DNA of 64,000 nt, taken from Chalciporus piperatus (taxonomy: Eukaryota > Basidiomycota > Agaricomycetes > Boletales > Boletaceae). Below, piece after piece: positions 21,421 to 30,560 of this stretch (positions are counted from its first letter, which is position 1; every line of letters begins with the position of its first letter). The stretch is from the NCBI GenBank assembly GCA_038093975.1, contig JBBPTG010000076.1, forward strand, positions 1-64,000, in the 5' to 3' direction. Below the pieces are notes generated by a model. That model was not told the DNA's origin and ran no database searches. It saw only the letters and a program-made list of their open reading frames with translations. The translations under genes and the position numbers were made by a program.

Positions 21421-21428
21421 TAGTAACA

Positions 21429-22616
21429 ATGTCACAGACTGCACTCCCAGCAGAACTTGCAGCAAGCCTTTCCGCTCTCGCTCAGAATCACAATCAGGAC
21501 TTAGCCGCCCTAGGAGCACACCTCAGGCTCTTCTTAGAATTCCAAACAGATTCATTACGAGATGAAAGACTCAGAAATCAGACATTACGAGATGATCTCG
21601 ATCAAGCAACAGATCAGATCAGGGCGATCCTTAATACGCCAGCAGCCCCAGCTCCAGCAGGAGCAGTACCACCAGCCGAACCAAGGCTATCGAAAATCGT
21701 AGCTGACCCAGGAGACTATGACGGGTCCAAAGGCAAAAAGTTTGAAGAATGGTGGATGAGAGTACGCTCCTGGCGAGCAGAAAACATCAGAGTACTTGCT
21801 GGAATGGCCGGAATAAAGGCAACCCTTAGCCGAATGAAAGGCGGGGACGCCGGAGACTTCGCACGAGCCACCATGGCACAGATCTTAGATGGGACAACCC
21901 ATACTTGGAATGACTTCGAGAAGATGATGACAGATCGGTTCCGTTCATCAAACGAACAAGAATATCATCGCAAAATGATCATGGGTTTGAAACAGCACGA
22001 TATGAAATTCGCTAGTTTCATAACCAAATTCGAAATCCACAGAGCGATGGATGGATGGGATGATGAACGTCACATCGAGATCCTGGAGCGCAACGCGGAT
22101 CAAGAATCAGTCAAATTCCTACTTGAGAATGTGGGAAGATACGACAATTACGAAATCTTTGTTGAAGCAATCCGCGCTCGCTGTAACAGGAAAGAGCTAT
22201 TCTCGTATATCAAAGCAGGCACGGCAGACAGAATCACACGCCGTGACCCTAACGCAATGGACGTCGACGCCGTCCAAACTAAGAAACCAAACGGAGAAAG
22301 GAAGCCCAAATGCTTCAACTGTGGCAGGGACCACTTTGTCAGAGACTGCAAGGAACCCAAGACCAAATGCTCAGAATGCGGCTGGTCTAGAGGAGAGCAC
22401 AAACGTATGTGCAAAAAGTACAAAGCACCAAGAAATGTTCGCTTCACGGAAGAGCACACCTCCTGGGATGAGGATAAAAGCACCGAAACTCCTAAGCCAA
22501 ACAAGGGTAAAGGAAAAGAAATGGACTGGGTACGAGCTACCCGAGGCATGGGTGTGGAAGAAGCAAAGGCTTGGTTCCAGGACTACATCACCCTTACCGA
22601 CAAATCGGAAAACTGA
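21429..22616 (+). CDS. gag: Family A Gag (395 aa)
   Basis: It starts at the first ATG of the predicted transcript. An N-terminal helical/coiled region (about 10-75, LRDERLRNQTLRDDLDQ), then a capsid-type domain with WWMRVRSWR and FEKMMTDRFRS, the NAMDVDA motif, a CCHC knuckle CFNCGRDHFVRDC (about 296-308) and a second cysteine cluster CSECGWSRGEHKRMC. This should form the particle and bind RNA. It overlaps pol by 46 nt; pol is in the -1 frame. Confidence 0.92.
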   Translation: MSQTALPAELAASLSALAQNHNQDLAALGAHLRLFLEFQTDSLRDERLRNQTLRDDLDQATDQIRAILNTPAAPAPAGAVPPAEPRLSKIVADPGDYDGSKGKKFEEWWMRVRSWRAENIRVLAGMAGIKATLSRMKGGDAGDFARATMAQILDGTTHTWNDFEKMMTDRFRSSNEQEYHRKMIMGLKQHDMKFASFITKFEIHRAMDGWDDERHIEILERNADQESVKFLLENVGRYDNYEIFVEAIRARCNRKELFSYIKAGTADRITRRDPNAMDVDAVQTKKPNGERKPKCFNCGRDHFVRDCKEPKTKCSECGWSRGEHKRMCKKYKAPRNVRFTEEHTSWDEDKSTETPKPNKGKGKEMDWVRATRGMGVEEAKAWFQDYITLTDKSEN

Positions 22617-25600
22617 AACCCCTTTCACACGCATCTGGGTGTGTGAGAGGATCTCGCTACGGACCACTAGAAATAGAAAACTCCGCCGATGATGATGCGG
22701 ATGACACATTAGTTTCCAATATTACTTTGCCGACAGAGGAGTCCCTTGATGGGCTCGGCCCGGGCGTTACACGGGTGCTTAATTCCTCTATTTCCCCCTC
22801 TCCCACACAAATCCCAGACAATGCTTTCGTGCGCTCGTTCGCGCCGGAACGCGAAATACTTCTCGCAATCAAAATTCGTCCTGAAACAAGTCGGACATTC
22901 ATTCCACTTACGGCACTCCTTGACTCAGGAGCGAATGCCATATTCATAGATCGCCAGTGGGCGAAATCACATCACATTCCCTTGACAAAGTTACGTCATG
23001 CAATTCCCGTTTACAACGTGGACGGAACAAGGAATTCCGCTGGTTCTATTACGCACTCAGCCGAGCTAGTGCTAGATTACGAAGGACACCGCGAAGAAGT
23101 CACTGCGGAGGTCACAGATCTTGGCAAAAACGCCTTCATACTCGGATTCTTATGGCTGAAACGTCATAATCCGGACATTAACTGGAGTAAGGGAACAGTC
23201 AAAATGACTCGTTGCCCACACACGTGTGCCCTACTCCAAGAAAGGCCAAACCTAGATATCCAAGATCCAGATCACCAGGAACGAGATTCCCAGTATTCTG
23301 CATACTCCGCTATCCATGCGCTTGACGCGCAAATTCCCAAAGAAAAGGAAAAGACCGTGGAGGAAATGGTCCCAAAAGAGTACCACAAATTCCTCAAGGT
23401 GTTCTCTAAAGGAGAATCAGAGCGCATGCCCTTACGCAAACCGTGGGATCACGCTATTGATCTAAAAGAGACGTTCAAACCTAAAAAGGGTAGACTGATA
23501 CCACTTTCGGAAACGGAACAGAAGGAAGTCAGCGACTTCATCGATGATCAGCTCAAGAAGGGCTACATCGCGCCTTCTAAATCCCCCCAAACATCACCAG
23601 TCTTCTTTGTCCCTAAAAAGGATGGACGTAAACGCATGGTACAGGATTATCGTTACCTAAACGAACACACGGTCAAAAATAACTATCCATTGCCGTTGAT
23701 CGGCCAACTCGTTGACAAGCTCAAAGGAGCTAAATTATTCACAAAGATGGATCTCAGATGGGGATACAACAACGTTCGCATCAAAGAAGGCGATGAATGG
23801 AAGGCCGCCTTCATTTGCTTCCGTGGTTCTTTCGAACCCCGAGTCATGTACTTCGGTCTCTGTAACTCCCCCGGCACATTCCAAGCGATGATGAACGAGA
23901 TCTTCGCAGACATGGAAGACGTGCTCGTCGTCTACATAGACGATTTGATGATCTTTACCAAAACAGAAAAACAGGCAGAACATGACAAAATCGTGCTTGA
24001 AGTTCTTCGCAGACTGGAAGAAAATGATCTATTCGTGAAACCCGAAAAATGCAATTTCCGCGTATCAGAGGTAGAATTCCTTGGAATGATCGTAGGAAAA
24101 GATGGGATAAAAATGGATCAATCAAAAGTCACAGCCATACTTGAATGGCCGGAACCGAAGAACGTCAAAGGCGTAAGAAGCTTCCTAGGTTTAGCAAACT
24201 TCTATCGAAGGTTCATTCAAGACTACGCGCAAGTCGCACGTCCTCTCAATGACCTAACCAAAAAGGAACAAACCTTCATATGGGATGACAAGTGTCAAAT
24301 AGCGTTTGACACGCTGAAAAAGAGTTTCACCTCAGCTCCCATACTCGCCTTCCCTGACGGCAATTGTCAATTCCGCTTAGAATGCGACGCATCCAATTAT
24401 GCAACGGGCGCAGTCCTATCTATTCTGAAAGAAGACAAATGGCACCCGGTTGCCTATTCATCTCATTCTATGACTCCGCAAGAACGGAATTATCCTATCG
24501 CCGATAAAGAAATGCTCTCAGTCATACAGGCACTAGAGCAATGGCGGCATTACCTAGAAGGTGCTAGACACCAGTTTGAGATCTGGAACGACCACGCAAA
24601 CCTGCAGTGGTTCATGACGAGACAAGATCTCAACCGACGACAAGCGCGCTGGGCGCAATATCTATCTAGATTCAATATGCTCTGGGTTTACAAACCTGGA
24701 CCTTCTATGGCAAAAGCTGACGCTCTCTCACGTCGAGAAGACCACGCCGTCGGAGTTGAAAATGACAATAAAGGAATATTGGTCATTGCTCCCGAGGAAA
24801 TCCGCACAGTCACCCTGACAGATGAAGGGGCACGGATCAAGCAGAGAGTCTTCCTTGCAACGTGCAAGCTATCTGAGACAGAAGTTCAGAAATTCCAGAA
24901 GAAAGGCATTCATGAGAAGCTTGATGGCTTACTCTACGACGAAGAAGATCGGTTGTACATTCCGGAAGATAACATACTCCGAATGGACATCATTCGTTTA
25001 CACCACGACACACCGGCTGCAGGACATCCCGGTTACGAGAAAACATTAGAACTTGTTCAACGGTCTTACATGTGGCCTGGACTCGCCACTCTCGTAAAAG
25101 AATACGTATCTCACTGTCAGACCTGCCAGAGATTCAAAGGAACGAATCAGGCACCCGCAGGTCTTCTCCAACCATTACCGGTTCCTAGCGGACCCTGGCA
25201 ACACATCACTGCGGATTTCATTACGGGTTTACCCGAATCACGTGGTTTTAATGCAATCTTGACGGTGGTAGATCGCTTCTCGAAAGAAGTCGAACTCATA
25301 CCATGCACAAAAACGTGTTCGGCCCTGGAAACCGCTCGCCTATTCCTTTCTCACGTATGGAAGCATCATGGACTTCCTTTATCCATCACATCAGATCGGG
25401 GTCCGCAGTTCGCAGCGCAAGTCGCTAAAGAAATCAATGATGCTCTTGGTATTGATACCAAGCTCAGCACAGCATTCCATCCGCAGACAGACGGACAATC
25501 AGAAATCGTAAACAAAGAAGTTGGGAAGTTCCTACGAATCTACTGCTTCGATAAACAAGATCAATGGGCAGACTGGCTAGCCATCGCCCAGTTCTCTATT

Positions 25601-26401
25601 AATAACAAATATCATACTTCAACGAAGAAATCGCCGTTTGAAGTCACACGTTCATACGAACCACGCATGGGCACGGAACCACATGCTTCTATCTCTCAGG
25701 CACCAGCTGCCAAATCATTCACAGACGCAATGAGGAAAACGCTTGCTGATGTAGAAAAGAACCTGGCCAAGGCCCAGGAACGCATGAAATCGCTGGCCGA
25801 CAAACACCGCTCGGCTGCGCCCGAATATGAAATTGGACAGCAAGTCATGCTGTCAACCACAGACTTGCGTTTGACACGCGCATCAGACAAATTATCCGAA
25901 AGATGGCTAGGTCCATTTAAAATCATCGCCTTGGCAGGGCCAAATGCAGTAAAACTACAACTTCCACGAGACATTCGAATCCACCCTGTGGTTAATGTCC
26001 GTCGAATCAAACCTTACAAGGACCGCCTTGACGGCCAACCTACCGCAAGGCCTGGACCAGTCCTTGTTACGGAAGAACGGGACAACGAATGGGAAGTCGA
26101 CTACGTTGTTGACACACGGTACAAGGGAAAGAAACTGGAATACCTCGTGCACTGGAAAGGTTATGATGAAACCGATCGCACTTGGGAACCAAGAGCTAAT
26201 CTGGCAAATGCCAAGGGCTGCTTGAAGGACTTCTACGCAAAGAATCCAGCCGCACCTCGGGCTCTATCCATTAACCCTGCAGATTTCTTATTCCTTTTCC
26301 AGAAACGTCCAGAAAATCTCACGGACAACGGACCAGCCAAAATAGATCGACTCATGGCAAACCTGTCCAGTCCATTAAAAACACGGGCTGCGCCCACATA
26401 A
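22571..26401 (+). CDS. pol: Family A Pol: protease, RT, RNase H, integrase, chromodomain
   Basis: About 1276 aa, uninterrupted. Protease LLDSGAN (about residue 118), RT with VVYIDDLMIF (about 455), RNase H LECDAS (about 604), integrase finger HHDTPAAGHPGY..CQTCQ (about 811-855), integrase core Asp/Asp/Glu in ADFITG, SDRGPQ and DGQSE (about 882, 942, 978), and a C-terminal chromodomain with VDYVVDTRYKGKKLEYLVHW (about 1175-1207). The chromodomain would direct integration to modified chromatin. The frame is -1 to gag with an open overlap 22571-22616. The sequence before the gag stop, GGAAAACTGA, is a possible but non-canonical slip site; the true fusion point is unknown. Confidence 0.95.
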   Translation: MVPGLHHPYRQIGKLKPLSHASGCVRGSRYGPLEIENSADDDADDTLVSNITLPTEESLDGLGPGVTRVLNSSISPSPTQIPDNAFVRSFAPEREILLAIKIRPETSRTFIPLTALLDSGANAIFIDRQWAKSHHIPLTKLRHAIPVYNVDGTRNSAGSITHSAELVLDYEGHREEVTAEVTDLGKNAFILGFLWLKRHNPDINWSKGTVKMTRCPHTCALLQERPNLDIQDPDHQERDSQYSAYSAIHALDAQIPKEKEKTVEEMVPKEYHKFLKVFSKGESERMPLRKPWDHAIDLKETFKPKKGRLIPLSETEQKEVSDFIDDQLKKGYIAPSKSPQTSPVFFVPKKDGRKRMVQDYRYLNEHTVKNNYPLPLIGQLVDKLKGAKLFTKMDLRWGYNNVRIKEGDEWKAAFICFRGSFEPRVMYFGLCNSPGTFQAMMNEIFADMEDVLVVYIDDLMIFTKTEKQAEHDKIVLEVLRRLEENDLFVKPEKCNFRVSEVEFLGMIVGKDGIKMDQSKVTAILEWPEPKNVKGVRSFLGLANFYRRFIQDYAQVARPLNDLTKKEQTFIWDDKCQIAFDTLKKSFTSAPILAFPDGNCQFRLECDASNYATGAVLSILKEDKWHPVAYSSHSMTPQERNYPIADKEMLSVIQALEQWRHYLEGARHQFEIWNDHANLQWFMTRQDLNRRQARWAQYLSRFNMLWVYKPGPSMAKADALSRREDHAVGVENDNKGILVIAPEEIRTVTLTDEGARIKQRVFLATCKLSETEVQKFQKKGIHEKLDGLLYDEEDRLYIPEDNILRMDIIRLHHDTPAAGHPGYEKTLELVQRSYMWPGLATLVKEYVSHCQTCQRFKGTNQAPAGLLQPLPVPSGPWQHITADFITGLPESRGFNAILTVVDRFSKEVELIPCTKTCSALETARLFLSHVWKHHGLPLSITSDRGPQFAAQVAKEINDALGIDTKLSTAFHPQTDGQSEIVNKEVGKFLRIYCFDKQDQWADWLAIAQFSINNKYHTSTKKSPFEVTRSYEPRMGTEPHASISQAPAAKSFTDAMRKTLADVEKNLAKAQERMKSLADKHRSAAPEYEIGQQVMLSTTDLRLTRASDKLSERWLGPFKIIALAGPNAVKLQLPRDIRIHPVVNVRRIKPYKDRLDGQPTARPGPVLVTEERDNEWEVDYVVDTRYKGKKLEYLVHWKGYDETDRTWEPRANLANAKGCLKDFYAKNPAAPRALSINPADFLFLFQKRPENLTDNGPAKIDRLMANLSSPLKTRAAPT

Positions 26402-26425
26402 ACAGTGCCAAATACGAGACAAACA

Positions 26426-26433
26426 TATATAAG
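26426..26433 (+). promoter_or_regulatory. Internal TATA box upstream of the small membrane ORF
   Basis: TATATAAG lies 25 nt after the pol stop and 49 nt before the ORF at 26482. Initiation ~30 nt downstream would skip the out-of-frame ATGs at about 26439 and 26452 and make 26482 the first ATG. Confidence 0.45.
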
Positions 26434-26481
26434 GCCTGGATGCCCACCCACCATGCCTCATCTTCTCTACTCTAAATCATA

Positions 26482-26952
26482 ATGGACGCTTACCTCAACG
26501 GTGTTGCCTACACTCGTCCCCTTGCTCAGACCGACATGTCGGTCAACAAACTTCATCGTACCGCACTCCTCGCTGTCGTCAGCGCTTCCCTCTTCCTCTT
26601 GATGGCCATGCCGGTCGTCATCTATGTCCTCCTCCTCCTCCTCGTCGTCATCACGCTGGTCGTGACCCTCATCGTGCTTTACACCTCCCTCCGATTCGTT
26701 CACATGCTCGTGACGGATCGTACCACCATCGTCGAGTACCAGATCTCGTGGAGCGAGATGTGGATGACTCTCAAAGTTATGCACCCCGACGTCTTGCCCC
26801 CTCGTTACGCAGATGACCCTATTCCAGCCCTAGTGGCTTCGCTGCGACCAACACCCTCACCAACCCTGGTCAACGGTCATCTTGACGTTCCTCACAATCT
26901 TGACGCCCACGGTTGGCAGCAGTTCCATGACGCGGATAACATGGAAAACTGA
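26482..26952 (+). CDS. Small two-TM membrane protein ORF in env position, family A
   Basis: 156 aa from a clear ATG, between pol and the 3' LTR. Residues about 27-72 are almost entirely hydrophobic, enough for two membrane passes (LFLLMAMPVVIYVLLLLLVV then a second V/I/L-rich run), flanked by a short N-terminus and an ~85-aa soluble C-terminus with a proline-rich part. There is no cysteine-rich ectodomain, furin-type site or fusion-peptide pattern, so similarity to viral Env is positional only. Codons are C/T-rich, unlike A-rich pol, which suggests capture of a host gene segment. It may have its own promoter. I do not recognise the family. Confidence 0.55.
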   Translation: MDAYLNGVAYTRPLAQTDMSVNKLHRTALLAVVSASLFLLMAMPVVIYVLLLLLVVITLVVTLIVLYTSLRFVHMLVTDRTTIVEYQISWSEMWMTLKVMHPDVLPPRYADDPIPALVASLRPTPSPTLVNGHLDVPHNLDAHGWQQFHDADNMEN

Positions 26953-26972
26953 TCACCTGGAAGTTGATCCAT

Positions 26973-26982
26973 AGGAAGGGGG
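26973..26982 (+). promoter_or_regulatory. Polypurine tract, family A
   Basis: AGGAAGGGGG three bases before the 3' LTR; plus-strand priming site. Confidence 0.8.
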
Positions 26983-26985
26983 TAG

Positions 26986-27503
26986 TGTTACGGTTCATTA
27001 CGGTTCTCTCACCTTCACAGACACTTTTCGGACTTCAACGTTTCGTTCCATTCAATCTTATCTAATCTCTCTCATTTTATCTTTCAGACACGTGCTCATT
27101 CACTTTCACTCTTCGCACGGTCGCCCCTTATGGTTACATTTCATTCTCACGCACTGCCTTACCTTGACAGTTAATCTCCGTGCTGCGCATGGCTATGCCA
27201 CAGCCTTTCACCTCATGTACTTCATTTCCGCTATCTCGGCTATGCCTCACAGCCTCCTTATCTCGCTTCTATTCTCATGGGTTCAGGGTAACTCTTTATT
27301 TAGTTATAGTACATACAAACATGTATAAACACATAGGATAGTATATAAACCCCAAGGAACTGCTGGTAACCCCAGCTTAGTTCACTTGGTCTTTCCCCAA
27401 GACTCAACCGTCCTATCTCAGTTGTTCTCCATTCTCTTCTTCTAAACCGCTTCACTTGGCGATAGTGTAGACCTGATCTCAATACGAGTTTTGGGTCGTT
27501 TCA
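26986..27503 (+). repeat. 3' LTR, family A (518 bp)
   Basis: Same length and, by eye, same sequence as 20013-20530; followed by CAATA. Confidence 0.95.
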
Positions 27504-27519
27504 CAATAGGTACTAGTTA

Positions 27520-28165
27520 ATGAAGTGCCATGCAGCACGAGCGGCTGTGTACGAGATGAGTAGGTGTGTTGGTCAACAAATAAACACGAACCATTGAAGC
27601 CGGCAGGGCTGTTGAGCCCGCGCCGGCTTCGTTGCTTGAGCTCGAGGTGGTGAGAGGTGGTGGAGGTAGGGCAGCATGCAACACGAGCATGTATGTGAGT
27701 TAGTGGTGGTGGTAGTGAACTATGACTCACCTTCGTGAAGCCGGCAGGGCTGTTGAGCCCACGCCGGCCGCGTTTTCATCGTTTTCGTGGTGAGGGTGAT
27801 GTGGTAGGTGGTAGCGGGCCAAAGAGTGCAAGCGGCTGTGGGCGAGGTGAGCGGATGACTTATCACTCACCTCGTGAAGCCGGCGGGGCTGTTGAGCCCA
27901 CGCCGGCCGCGTTTTCGCGTTTTCGTCATTTTCGTGTCGGGGGTAGGGTGGTGGGTGGTGGCGGGCTGTTTGCGGGGTGAGCGGATGAGGTGGTGGGCGA
28001 GTTTTCGCTCACCTGGCGATGCCGGCGGAGCTTTTGAGCCCTCGCCGGCTGTTTTGCTGTTGTTGAGGTGTGGTGTAGTGGTGAGAGAGAGTCGAAGAGG
28101 TGGCGCGGCAAATTCAACATGGTCACGTGACTTTCTCATGCCAGATTTTTGGATTTTTGTGAAGT
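27520..28165 (+). repeat. ~140-bp tandem array with hairpin cores, array 2
   Basis: Hairpin cores begin at about 27596, 27737, 27876 and 28018 (spacing 141, 139, 142). The first core pairs GAAGCCGGC with GCCGGCTTC and GGGCT with AGCCC around a GTTG loop. It ends in GGTCACGTGAC...TTTTTGTGAAGTCCGAG like array 1, in the same orientation. Confidence 0.85.
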
Positions 28166-28189
28166 CCGAGCATTAGGGAAATGAGACTA

Positions 28190-28640
28190 CACTTCATTAG
28201 GATTTCCTACACTTTGACAGCTACCACACTTTTTGTACACTTTAGTACGCTTTTTTGTACACCTTGGCTACACTCAATCACTACACAATTTCCCACACTC
28301 TAGACTACACCTTTACTACGCTTTTTTGTACACTTTAGCTACACTAATCCCAATACATTTTGCTACACTTTGAGTACACTTTTACTACGCTTTTTTGTAC
28401 ACTTTGGCTACACTCAATCACTACACACTTTCCCACACTCTTGACTACACTTTTACTACGCTTTTTTGTACACTTTAGCTACACTCAATCTAGCTACACT
28501 TTCCCATACTTTTACTACACTTTTACTACGCTTTTTTGTACACTTCACTACACTCAATCCTAATACCCTTTCCCACATTGTTAACTACACTTTTAGTACA
28601 CATTTTTGTGGACTTTAGCTATAATCCATCCTATGAATGA
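28190..28640 (+). repeat. 70-bp minisatellite
   Basis: TACGCTTTTTTGTACAC recurs at 28246, 28317, 28386, 28457 and 28527 (spacing 71, 69, 71, 70), separated by CTACACT-rich sequence. About six units with decay at both edges. Confidence 0.88.
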
Positions 28641-28675
28641 TTATAAAATGTCACTAATTAGAATGACTCTATTAG

Positions 28676-29410
28676 ATGACTGAGTAGTACTGGAGTGATT
28701 GGGTGAGCTGAGGGCTGGGTAACTGGATAACTGGTATGACTGGTGTGACTGAAGTGACTGGTTTACTGGACCACAGGGTGACTGAATTACTGGAGTGACT
28801 GGATTACTGAGGTGACTGGATTACTGGAGTGACTTGTGTGACTTGTGTGACTTGTGTGACTGGAGTGACTGGATTACTGGACCACTGAGTGACTAGATTA
28901 CTGGAATACTGGAATACTGGATGGCTGGAGTAATGAGACAACTGGATTGCTGGATAACTAGGGCACTGGGCTACTAGGCTGCTGAGATGACTACATGACT
29001 GGGAAACTGAGCTACTAGGCTACTGAGATAACTGGATGACTGGAACACTGGGCTACTGAGCTACTGAGACTACTGAAGTGACTGGATGATTGGATGACTG
29101 GGCTGCTGGGTTACTGGAACTACTGGATGACTGGATGACTGGGTTACTGGGTTACTGGAACTACTGGATGACTGAATGACTGAATGACTGGGCTACTGAG
29201 ATTACTGAAGTAACTGGATGACTTGATGACTGGGCTGCTGGGTTACTGGAACTACTGGATAACTGGAACACTTGGCCACTGGACTAATGAGACCACTGAA
29301 ATGACTGGATGACTGGATGACTGAGCTACTGGGACTACTGAAATGACTGGATGACTGGATGACTGGGCTGCTGGATGACTGAGACTACTGAGACTACTGG
29401 ATGACTGAAT
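28676..29410 (-). repeat. Degenerate ACTGGATGACTGG repeat, right inverted copy
   Basis: The reverse-complement partner of 19376-19915; about 28880-29060 matches about 19510-19720 inverted with few changes. It forms a long inverted repeat around the family A insertion and array 2. Confidence 0.8.
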
Positions 29411-30204
29411 GACTGAGCTATGTCGTGTCTTTTCTTGTGCCCTCGGCGCCCTCAGTCACTTTCGCGATTGCATCGTCATCGTTGGATGGCATTCAAGCTG
29501 GCGACTCATTTGGTTGCGTGGCTTCGCGACTGGGCGCGTCTTCGGCATCTTTCGGTGTGTTTCGTTTGTCGGTGGTACTCACCAACTTGTTGGCGTCGTT
29601 TGGTGGTTCTGTGGAGCGCTCTGGTGAGTCCGTGTGGTCGCTGTTTTCATTCGCGACGCCTGCGATGTCTTTCGACTCGCTCGACTCACTCCCCAACTTT
29701 CTCACCTCACCAACTCAACTCCCTGCCCCTTCAGCTTCATCTGGGGCTTCGACCGTTTACGGGGTTTGCTGGGTGTGCGCGACCGACAATACTCATCGTT
29801 GTTGTTGTCCGTGGTCTTCGTCGACTCCGTGAGCTTGGCATTGATTTGCTCGACTTCACCATCTCCCCCTCTAGTGACGTGCTTTGGGGATCCGTTGGTG
29901 AGTCATCCTCTCCGTTTTTCGTTCGCGTCGGCGTCAACGGACGTGTTCGCTGTCGTCGCGGCAGCGGTCTCGTCCGTGGATCTCTTCGCTTCGTTTTCTT
30001 CGACTAATGGCCTGTCGTGGGCATGCTTTGTGGTCACGTTTGATGTGCTTCGTCGTCATCAATGAGCAGTGGTGTCGTGAGAGCATTGTCGGCGGTCGTT
30101 TGATGTTATGCTGCTGTGTTTGGGGGTGGAAAGGCAAGTTGTGAGACGGACTTGATGAAAATTTCACCCAAAGAACAAATCAATAGTCATATAGCCATGA
30201 CCAC
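29411..30204. other. GC-richer unassigned stretch
   Basis: Several overlapping frames on both strands. Minus-strand frames at 29493-29705, 29737-29937 and 29934-30167 encode hydrophilic S/E/D/R-rich peptides and look slightly more protein-like than the plus strand, but I find no domain, convincing splice structure or start. Possibly a decayed gene. Confidence 0.2.
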
Positions 30205-30220
30205 TAATCTATAGATGAGC

Positions 30221-30305
30221 TCTCGTAGTGTAGTGGTTAATGCGTGCAGTGCCTATTTTTGATAACTGTGACTGTCGTGTGTTTGACTCTTGCCTCGACA
30301 CAATC
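30221..30305 (+). other. tRNA-like sequence (possible SINE head or tRNA pseudogene)
   Basis: An A-box-like TAGTGTAGTGG at 30226-30236 fits TRGYNNARNNG, and a B-box-like GTTTGACTC lies at 30281-30289, 45 nt later. The acceptor and anticodon stems do not fold cleanly by eye, so I do not call a functional tRNA. Confidence 0.35.
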
Positions 30306-30339
30306 ACTACGGCTCTGTGAAAGTTGAAGATGACCAGTA

Positions 30340-30560
30340 AATATGCATATCAGACCTTACTATGGTAGTTATTATAGAACTTTATAGCACTCAATATCAC
30401 TTTCAAAAAGCTATATAGTAATCTGAGAGTTCCCATAGTACTTTATAAGTGCTCTATGTCACTTGCAGAATAATATATAGTAATATAGAAGGTCCTATAG
30501 CAACCATAGCTCTATATAGATATGACCCCTTCTATATAGGGAAATGGTTTTTCCTGATGT
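30340..30560. other. AT-rich CTATATAG-word sequence
   Basis: Resembles 17104-17330 in word content and ends in GGTTTTTCCTGATG against a family C integrase fragment. No gene. Confidence 0.35.

Larger units (their letters stand above)
20013..27503 (+). mobile_element. Complete Ty3/gypsy chromovirus-type retrotransposon, family A
   Basis: Two 518-bp LTRs in which I noticed no difference, a 5-bp target duplication CAATA (20008-20012 / 27504-27508), self-primer site, polypurine tract and four uninterrupted ORFs: AUG-less ORF (20632-21420), gag, pol with chromodomain, and a small membrane-protein ORF. All signs point to a recent, possibly active insertion. Identity of the LTRs was judged by eye. 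Confidence 0.95.

Noticed and set aside
22051..22692. 213-codon frame overlapping family A gag
   Set aside because: Alternate frame of the Gag zinc-knuckle region with no recognisable domain; gag/pol explain the sequence.
21429..26401. Single gag-pol reading frame in family A
   Set aside because: Gag and Pol are clearly in different frames (pol is -1) with a stop ending gag.
26467..26784. Acidic minus-strand frame in the small membrane ORF region
   Set aside because: It is the complement of CTC/GTC-rich hydrophobic codons; the plus ORF has the better start, TATA box and element orientation.
26482..26952. Calling the small ORF an envelope gene
   Set aside because: No signal peptide followed by a cysteine-rich ectodomain, cleavage site or fusion peptide; only its position resembles env.
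27520..28165. Regular repeats with hairpins resembling a CRISPR array
   Set aside because: The unit period (~140 bp) is itself repeated rather than separated by unique spacers, there are no cas genes, and the context is eukaryotic.
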